Shown in pieces: positions 56,801 through 64,000 of a stretch of 64,000 nucleotides of DNA. The DNA is from Monarcha castaneiventris obscurior (taxonomy: Eukaryota > Chordata > Aves > Passeriformes > Monarchidae), in contig JAMPIT010000435.1 of assembly GCA_026261815.1 (NCBI GenBank), positions 1-64,000 of the forward strand, written 5' to 3'. Position 1 is the first letter of the stretch, and each line of letters begins with the position of its first letter. The notes under the pieces were generated by a model, which was not told the origin of the DNA, searched no databases, and worked only from the letters and a program-made list of their open reading frames with translations. A program made the position numbers and the translations under genes.

Positions 56801-58857
56801 ATTTGCATGAAGAAATATTTAATAGGATGAACACCAACTTACGTAGCTCTTCAGTGACTTCATCAAGGCAAATGTAACTTTTCTGTGAAGGGCTGGGGTA
56901 ATCAGGATATCGAGCTAAGAATTTATGACACAGTAATCCGAGACTTTTCTCTTTGCGACTTGGCTGAGACTTTTCGTATTCATCTCCCAATATGTGCTCC
57001 TACATGGGAATAAGGAAAAGAGAATGTGAGATTTTTGGCAACATGTAAACACAGATATTTAACAGCTTTGTAATGAGCACTGTCAAAGGGCCAGTGTTCT
57101 CCCTTTGTCCTCAGCAGCTGTGAAATAAAACCAGAACATTACCTGTTGCATGTAGCTAGTCAATATCCTTACTTATATTTGGTAAAAGTTCCAAAATCAA
57201 AACTTTTAAAAAAAGATCTGTTATGTCAATGTATAATTTTTTATACTGAATAAACGGCCTTCAGCTAACTTAAAAAAAAAAAATACAGACAACTTTACCA
57301 CATACCTGCAAACAGTGTTTTGTCTGTAGGACCTCACTTGAACTGTCTGACAGTTGCCTTCTCTGCTCTCTGCTCCTAATCTCAGGACTGGCTGCACTAA
57401 TCAGCATTTTCAGGTTGGAAGTAGGTGTCCATGGATCTGCTGGAGGGGTTTCCTTAGGTTTTGGAGGTGTGGTTAGAGGCTGACAGTCAGGCTGTCTCTC
57501 TGTCAGTACCAACTGTGAGGTAGCTGCTTGTTTCAAAGGGGTTTTCAGTACGTTTTTGCATGGCTCAGAATGCTCATTTTCCTACACACCAAGAAAAAGA
57601 ACAATGGTGATATTAAAAACCAGGTGCACCATGATCCATTTATCAATAACAGTCAAAGGGAGATAGAGATCCATTTCTTTTTTTAGGTAGCTCTGAGTTG
57701 AGGGTTCCAGTCCTACTCTAAACCAATAAGCCCCTTCCCTGAAACCATTTCTGTGCCTGTAGCTTAAGGCTCGGGGCCCGTGGCATTTATTCCTCGGGTA
57801 ATTTTCCTTTTCTTTCCTCTGAGGAAAGTACAATTAGAACGTATGTTAATGCACAGCAGAGAGCCATAAATAATGGCTGGAACATGTCATGACCCGGGAG
57901 CGGGTGTGATGTTCCCTATAAATTCTTGTCGGGCTAAAGACACCCGCCTACATGTCAGGGAACTCTTGTCCTTTATCATATAATCGCCTTAACTCCGGCC
58001 ACCAGCCCAGTATATAGCAGTCACAGAAGTGTTGGCCAACAGGCTCTCAACTTTTACAGTGAACTTTAACAAGCTCCCAACTCTCGCAACCAACTTCGGA
58101 GCGGAGTAAGGGGTGGCGTGTGATCGCGGGGCTTGCCGAGATAGAACAAGAGAGGAGAGGCCAAGGACGGGAAAGTGAAGGAAAGGGATGCCCGGGCGGT
58201 GTGGATCGGGGGCCGACAGGAGCTCGGGACCCATCCACTTCCTTGTAGTTTCCCTCGTATTCCCCCTTTACTTTTCGCGCCGTGTACCCGCGCATGCGCG
58301 GGCGGCCCCGCAGAGCCCTCCAAGAAACGGGTTTGGGGTCTGTGGTGGTCCTGGAGCCCCTTCCACTGAGCTGTCCGGGGCTCCGGGCAGGCTTACGAGC
58401 CTGGAATTGTGAGGGAAGCGGGCTCGGCCCAGCGCCGCCCCACCTCCGCGGGACCCTCTTCCAATCGCAACTTCCCTGTCACAGAACCACAGAATGCCTG
58501 AGACGAACACGCTTTAAACATCGTTATACCTGCTCCTCCACACACCTTCCATTAAGGGAAAAACAAAGAGGAAAGGGGGGGACAAGAAGAAGTGTTCTTT
58601 ACGGATTCGGTGGATAAAGGTCATGAGGATGAAGTTTCAGGAACTTTTGTTAAGGACAGAAATTAGAGCGAAGGTAAAACGCGCTCGGTTTCCGCCATCC
58701 CGCGGTTTCTACGCGCGATCGTTCCGATCGAAGCGGTTTCACCCCCAAGCGGGGCTGAGCGCGGGCAGCGGGACTGTCACCGCCCCGCGGCAGGCGGCAG
58801 CCCCGGGGCTCGGCTGCTCTCGCCCACCGGCGGAATTACCTTGTCGCCGGCCCCCAT
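47833..58857 (-). CDS. E2F8: E2F8 (atypical E2F repressor), 13 coding exons
   Basis: Exons in order: 58840-58857, 57306-57581, 56843-56999, 55456-55761, 54657-54818, 53069-53206, 52563-52766, 51930-52014, 51175-51658, 50088-50306, 49126-49255, 48715-49031, 47833-48006. They join in frame to 889 residues (human 867). Exon 1 codes only MGAGDK. DNA-binding domain 1 (about 113-182) includes [17 protein letters not shown] and [13 protein letters not shown]. Domain 2 (about 255-345) includes [14 protein letters not shown] and [14 protein letters not shown]. Two winged-helix domains and no dimerisation or Rb-binding region define E2F7/E2F8. The middle and C-terminus are Ser/Pro-rich with E2F8-specific blocks ([29 protein letters not shown]). 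It represses E2F target genes in S/G2 and endocycles as a homodimer or with E2F7. The donor of exon 7 is weak: 52,569 is an alternative that shortens the protein by two residues. The final coding exon and stop were chosen by the conserved tail. Confidence 0.93.
48166..48200. repeat. AT-rich (TA)n stretch in last E2F8 intron
   Basis: Alternating TATATA/CATATATATA sequence about 160 bases upstream of the last acceptor. Confidence 0.6.
50838..50900 (-). mobile_element. Short CR1 3-prime end relic
   Basis: TATAGAATCCTAGAATTCCA followed by a GGGACCTTGAAGATCA block matches the reverse complement of a CR1 terminus, with decay after about 50 bases. It sits in an E2F8 intron. Confidence 0.5.
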
Positions 58858-59587
58858 CTCCCCGCCCGCCGGCCGCATTCTCCCGCCGCCTCAGGAGGCG
58901 ACACCCGCCGCTCCCGCCGCGCGGCTCCGCATCGCAGGTCCCGCCGGCTCTGCAGGGCGGGAGGAGGAAAGGAGGCACCGTGACGGGCCGGTTCCTGCTG
59001 CCCTCCGCGGCCGCCGGGCTCGTCCCGCCGCCTCCCGCCTCCTAGCCCGGCCCGCGCGCGCCCGCCGCCCAACGGCCCCGGCCCCGCCCCGCCCCGCCCG
59101 CCGCGGCCCAGCACCGCCCATCGGCCCTGCCGGTGCCGCGTTTAAACGCGGGGGAGCCGCTGCTCCCGCGCCCGCCCGCTCTCCGGCGCTCCCGCCGCGC
59201 ACCCCACGGTCCGAGAGCGCCGGCAGCCCCCGGGAGCGGCGATACCGCCGCAGCTGCCGCCCGCCCGGCCCCGGCCGAAGCGCGGGGCCGCTCCCGGTGC
59301 CGATTTGAATTCAACGCGCGGAGCCGCCGCGGGCGGGTGGGGCGGGCGCGGCAGCCAATCAGCTCCCGGCGCTGCGCCCCGCGCGGCCAATGGGAGCGCG
59401 GCGCTGCGCGGCCTCTCCCTCCTCCTCCCGCCTCCCGCTGCCGGGCGAGAGCCGGCGGGTCTCGGGCCGGGGCTTTGGCGGGTTCCCTCCCTCGCTCCCT
59501 CCCTGCCTCCCTCCCGCCCCAACGGCCGCGGGGTCGCGGGGCGGAGCGGGCGGGGGCCGCCGGGCGGTTTAGCGGAGCCCATTTACC

Positions 59588-59634
59588 CGCCGCCGCCGCC
59601 GCCGCCTCGTCCCGTCCCGTCCCGTCCCGTCCGT
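59588..59634. repeat. (GCC)n and (CCCGT)n simple repeats in the E2F8 CpG island
   Basis: Six GCC units are followed directly by four CCCGT units. Confidence 0.85.
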
Positions 59635-59817
59635 CAGGGGCCGCGCGGGCTCCGCGCGCCCCTCGCGCCTTCCCCCGCCGGCCGCGCGCCCCGCGCGGGC
59701 CCCGCGCGCCCCTCACGGGGTCCCTCCCGCCGCTCCGGCGCCCGATCGCGGGGTCCCCGCGGCCGCCGCGCTCCTCGGGGCTCACCGCGCACTGTGCTCG
59801 AAACACCGCAAATCGTA

Positions 59818-59863
59818 TTTAAAACACACCGCACTTTGCGTTTAAAACGCGCCGCACTTTGTG
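59818..59863. repeat. 23-bp tandem duplication
   Basis: Two units of 23 bases, each beginning TTTAAAAC and containing CGCACTTTG, differ at three positions. They lie at the distal end of the E2F8 CpG island. Confidence 0.8.
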
Positions 59864-60090
59864 TCTGTGCCCAGCGCCGGGAGCTCCAGGCTGAGCTCCA
59901 GAGCCGGGGCCGGACACCGGCTGGAGCGACTCCCCCGGTCCTCGCTCGGCAAAACGAGGGGATAAAAGGTGAATTGCTGAGCCAGTGAGGGGCTCGCCGC
60001 TGGGTGGGAGCGCTTCGATCGCCCCTGGCCGAGGGGTGTTAGTGTCCCCCAGATAAGGGTCCCAGCCATCTGGTGCCGCTTATCGCAAAA

Positions 60091-60440
60091 TCACAGAATC
60101 AGCTGGGTTGGAAAAGACCTCTCAGATCAGCGAGTCCAACCTATGACCAAACATCACCTTGTCAACCCGACTATGGCAGCGAACGCCACGTCCAGTCTTT
60201 CCTTAAACATCTTCAGGGACAGGAAGTGGCTCCACCAGCTCTCTGAGCAGCCCATTCCAATGTCTGATCACCCTTCCTGTGAAGAAATTCCTCCTAATGT
60301 CCAACCAAAAAACCCTGGTCGCAGCTTATGACATCTTGTCCTGTCCCTTGCTCCCTGGGTGCAGAGCCCGACCCCCACCTGGCTGCACCCTCCTGCCAGG
60401 GAGCTGTAGGGAGTGATAAGGTCGCCCCTGACCTTATCAC
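60091..60440 (-). mobile_element. CR1 LINE 3-prime fragment
   Basis: TCACAGAATCAGCTGGGTTG, a GGAAAAGACCTC block and GAAGAAATTCCTCCTAATGT are hallmark reverse-complement CR1 words. About 350 bases of 3-prime region are kept, ending in the CTGGCTGCACCCTCCTGCCA region. It lies just outside the E2F8 CpG island. Confidence 0.85.
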
Positions 60441-63420
60441 AGAGGTTACAATACTTTTGTTCTGCAGGCAGGAGTCTGGGATTTAAACCCGCCTCTCCTC
60501 GGCTGGTATTTATACTAGAGCCCGGATTACCGAACCTTTTAATGCAACTGTGTATTTTTTCTGAAAGGGAAGTCTGAAAGCTTGTAAACTCAAACGAAAA
60601 AATTGACCCCAAAGTGACCTTCACTCCTTGGTGTCACCAGTCATGTAGCAGCCAAGGGTTATTCTCTTGCAGTACCTATGTGCCACACCTTAAAAAGTGG
60701 GATTTGGGTGGACATTTGCTCTTTTTCCTTGTTTGTGCTTTGATACAATTACTGTGTATTGGTTTCTGGCTGTAAAAGGCGCACTAGAAGGTGTGATTGT
60801 TGTAACCCAGAGCTGCTGCGTGACTCACAACAAATACAAATACCAAAAAAAAAAGTGTGTTTTTTCTTTACCCCCACAATCCCAGGGATGACCACATGGA
60901 ATGCACATGGAATTTGGGCTTCTTAAATGAGGAGCACTCACGTGTTTCAAGAATCAAACTGGGGAAACAAAAATCAGGCTTTTATATTCAAGCTATCATC
61001 TGAATATTTATTTAATTTATGTTGAGCTTTGAAAATTACCTTTATCACCTAATCAAGAAGCCATTATCTCTGTTCAAACAGCACACTCTTGTGACCTTTG
61101 TTCAGGGGACCTCTTTCCTGGTCTCCAAGTTAGCCTTACGAGCTGCCCATTACAACAGTATCAGACAGTTTAAAGTAAAGGTTAAAATAATTTCCAAGGT
61201 TATTACAGCTATTAAAATAATTATTCTGTTAATAACTTGTGTGCCTCTGTTACCAGGCTCCTTACCATGCTAGTGCCTTTGCTTTTCTAAGATTATGGAA
61301 TTACATGGAACAGTAAAGGGCATTCTCACTTGCAGCCATCAATTTAAACTGTTTCTATTTCCCTCTGCCCTTGCTCGACTTGCATAAGAAACTGCAATTA
61401 TGTTCTCTGCCAGGTACCTCTTAAAGGAAAATCAACAAGGATTAAACATTTTGTGTCCCTGACATGGCAAATGAAGGCACCAGTAGCAAGTTAATGATGG
61501 GTCCTTTAATATATAACCTTGAAGCCTTTTGTCTGATGATCCTTGTGGGGGATGTTTGCTGTTTTCAAGTATTGTGCTGAATCAAGACACCACCTGATGC
61601 CAGAAATCAGAGTTGGAGAGTGATAGGTGATTTTATCTATGCTGGTTCAGCTAAAGAGTTACTTGAAGCATCATCATGTGGATTAAAGAGAATGTGTGAC
61701 ATATCCTAGTGGTTTGGTCAAATCAAATCAGTGATAAAGTGGTAAATAAGCAAAGAATTTGTGAAATGAAGTGCTTCCAGTGCCTATATTCTAGTTAAGC
61801 ATCCCTCCTCATCTGCCTATAGATATTTTCCTCTTCCAGAAACAGCTTTAGCAAAGCACTAAGAAAGCACTAATCTGGTTTGCTCTGCATACACTGCTTG
61901 AGTTGTATTTCTTGTATGAACACGTGTTGTCAATAATGGATTTGTTTCAGCGTGATCACAAGGCAGCAAAGTTCAGCATCTTGTGCTCGTGTGCTTCCTG
62001 GATGTGGTGCTGCACTTCTGTCAAGAGGAATTGTAATTAATGGCTCACATAAAGACAACATATATACTGAATTTTACTGGAGTCATTCTTATTTGATAAT
62101 TTCATGTATAACACCACTTACAAAATGCCCAGGTGGAATCTCCATCCTTAGGGTTACTCAAAAGCCCTCTGGATGTGGTCCTGAGCAAGGGGCTTTAGTG
62201 ATTACTTTTCTGAGAATGATCTGTTGTAAAGTTCCAGTTTAAAAAAAAATAAAATAAAATCACATAGTATAGCACGTGAATTGAAAAGATTCTGTGATTT
62301 CTACAACCTTCAGAAAACTGAACTTTCTGTAGCTTTGTGCCCTGCTGTCTGAGTGCTCAGACTATTTTAGGCTGCATTCCTTAAGGAACTATTTTGTGAT
62401 TACTCTTTCTAGGGCTGGAATTGTGAATTTGAACAACATCATAGCTGCCAGCGGGAGATTTGCAGGGAAGTGCCTCAAGTTCAGCATCCAGTTCCACTGT
62501 TGAAACACTGCTTGTGGGAATCCTGGCAAGTGATGCAGTTTATTGCATATGTTTCTTCCAAGTGTCATGTTTTCTGGTAATGTTTCTTTTATTCAAGGGA
62601 ATTTTAAAAGGCAATTGATACCTTTCATTTATTGTACCTTAACTTTAATGTCTGATGGGTTTCAAGGAGAAACTGCAGCCTTCTGCAGGTATGTACTTCT
62701 AGCCAAGAAGTTCCTGATATAAGCAGACCCCCAAATACCTCAGAAATCTCTCAGTAGATTGGGTTAAATGTTTGATATATTTTAAGTATAAATAATGAAA
62801 TTATTGCTGTCAATAAAAATGAAAAGAAGGCAAAGTAGTTGCAGGAGTACAAGGTAGCTGTCAGAAACCATAGGTTTTTCTTATTCAGATGCTGCTGTAA
62901 CGTTAATCTCTCCAGTCACTTCAAAATTGTGAAGAAATCTGGATTATAACATTTATCCTTTTCTTGTCCTTGTCTTCGGGTTGTGGTGTAACAAAAATAT
63001 ATCTTCATTTCTGAGCTATGAATAAAGTTATGCCGAGCGTGCAGATAACTTCAGGCTGTGCCTCTTGCAGGAGTGGTATAAGCACTTGGGTTCACTAGAG
63101 GTCACACTTCTTTTACTCCTCTCTGTCTGCAAGACAGACTGCTGCTCCTCACGGAGATGTGCTGGCGGTCTGTGCTTCAGTCATCTTATTTACCCAGCAA
63201 AATGACATCTGTAATTCTGTACAGGGTATAGCAGCACCAAGTGGCTTTTAAATTATTTAAAAAAAAAAAAAAAAAAAAAAAGGCCAACAAAACCCAAACC
63301 TTTTAAAGATTAAACAGGGAAATGATGGCAAATAAATAACATGCGGCAGACTGAAAAAACAATGTCTAAAAGCGATCTCATGGATTTTTGTCAGACTGTA
63401 TCACCACAAGCAGCAGCGTG
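60440..63420. other. Intergenic sequence
   Basis: AT-rich sequence with no recognised gene. The longest open frames (under 100 codons) show no domain. A run of about 22 A at 63,258-63,280 is the only clear simple repeat. By synteny with human, NAV2 would be expected further right, but no NAV2 exon is recognised here. Confidence 0.4.
63258..63280. repeat. Poly(A) tract
   Basis: An uninterrupted run of about 22 A followed by an AACAAAACCCAAACC tail. It could be a retroposon tail, but no body was recognised upstream. Confidence 0.7.
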
Positions 63421-63424
63421 TTGT

Positions 63425-63592
63425 CACAGAATCCTAAAATGGTTTGGTTTGGAAGGGACCTTAAAGCTCATCCAGTTCCACCCTCCTGCCATGGGCAGGG
63501 ACATTTTCCAGTTTGCTCAATGCCCCATCCAGCTTGGCCTGGAGCCTTTCCATGGATGGGGCATCCACAGCTTCTCTGGGCAACTGCATATA
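63425..63592 (-). mobile_element. CR1 LINE 3-prime end
   Basis: CACAGAATCCTAAAATGGTT, TTTGGAAGGGACCTTAAAGC and a CCAGCTTGGCCTGGAGCC block are the reverse complement of the CR1 terminus. The copy stops near the CTTCTCTGGGCAAC word. Sequence beyond it to 64,000 holds nothing recognised. Confidence 0.85.
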
Positions 63593-64000
63593 CTGGGCAG
63601 TCAGTAAGATCAGCTCCACAGCAGACAGACACAGCCTTAGCTGCATGCAGGCACCCAAAGGAATCACTGCTGCCACGTGCCAGCCTGGGGACGGGTGTGG
63701 TGGCAGGGGAAAGTGACGGGGAGGAATAATTGGCAGCCCCAAATCCGAGCGTGGGAGCAGCACACGGTGCAGGGCACGGCACTGGGTCAGGAGGTGGCAG
63801 CGCCTGCTCCACAGGGCCCTTTGGAGTGCTCTACTCCAGTCCTACCTAATTCTGTATTCATTAGTCTGCATAAAATTAAATCATATTAAGGCATATTATT
63901 GAACGAGCTGATTCAATTTAACTTGAGTTTATTTGCTTTCAGTTGTTACATTATCTTTTAAAATTAGGCAAATTAAATCAGCTGGTCAAGCTCTGAGGTG

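Larger units (their letters stand above)
58858..59870 (-). promoter_or_regulatory. E2F8: E2F8 CpG-island promoter
   Basis: About 1 kb of very CpG-rich sequence lies upstream of the ATG at 58,857. Visible elements: two CCAAT boxes at 59,355-59,359 and 59,387-59,391 (32 bases apart), an E2F-type TTTGGCGGG at 59,474-59,482, TTTGAATTCAACGCGCGG at 59,304 and a 16-base palindrome centred on TTTAAA at 59,136-59,151. There is also a 23-base tandem pair with TTTAAA plus CGCG at 59,818-59,863. Paired CCAAT boxes near CHR-like (TTTGAA/TTTAAA) and CDE/E2F-like elements are the known architecture of G1/S and G2/M genes, which suits E2F8. Which elements act, and where transcription starts, is inference. 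A second E2F-like site (TTTTCGCGCC, 58,272) lies inside intron 1. Confidence 0.6.

Noticed and set aside
59042..59806. Long Arg/Gly/Ala-rich open frames across the E2F8 CpG island on both strands
   Set aside because: High GC depletes stop codons, so long frames arise by chance. The composition is that of a translated CpG island.
61952..62242. 96-codon frame as a possible NAV2 5-prime exon
   Set aside because: It has no resemblance to NAV2, no CpG context, and poor composition for coding sequence.

Overview
This is a bird genomic window, probably from a songbird. The evidence is intron-rich vertebrate genes, several CR1 LINE fragments, retroviral LTRs (one with a tRNA-Trp-type primer-binding site as in avian alpharetroviruses), and a PIM-like kinase duplicate of the kind known to be amplified in passerines. 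Species and chromosome cannot be read from the sequence. The gene order ZDHHC13(+) - CSRP3(-) - E2F8(-) matches human 11p15.1.

Layout. 1-12,000 is accessory DNA. It holds exon 1 of a PIM1-like kinase copy on the - strand (1-569, running off the left edge), decayed retroviral pol pieces (about 3,300-3,990), LTR-like pieces (about 4,830-5,710), a CR1 ORF2 relic (about 7,340-7,560) and a complete seven-exon PIM1-like kinase gene on the + strand (8,254-11,688). The kinase gene has an unusual N-terminal transmembrane anchor. The two kinase first exons and their upstream sequences form a divergent inverted pair. 13,430-28,776 is ZDHHC13, reconstructed in 17 coding exons that join in frame to 615 residues. 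It has two striking features: an AT-AC (U12-type) intron, and a DQHS active site in which the acyl-accepting cysteine is serine. 30,328-38,519 is CSRP3 (muscle LIM protein), convergent with ZDHHC13. Its first coding intron carries a nearly perfect palindromic LTR insertion (35,995-36,826) flanked by a 6-bp target duplication. 38,520-47,832 is intergenic, with a MIR-like SINE core and a MEF2-type site upstream of CSRP3. 47,833-58,857 is E2F8 in 13 coding exons (889 residues), with a strong CpG-island promoter to about 60,000. The remainder to 64,000 is intergenic, with two CR1 3-prime ends.

How the genes relate. ZDHHC13, CSRP3 and E2F8 belong to unrelated pathways (palmitoylation/ankyrin adaptor, muscle Z-disc mechanosensing, cell-cycle repression). 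They sit together because of an old block that also exists as ZDHHC17-CSRP2-E2F7 elsewhere in vertebrate genomes. The PIM-like kinases look like a later insertion or duplication at the left flank.

Limits. Exons were called by eye from splice signals, frame continuity and remembered vertebrate orthologues. Untranslated exons and exact transcript ends are not resolved.
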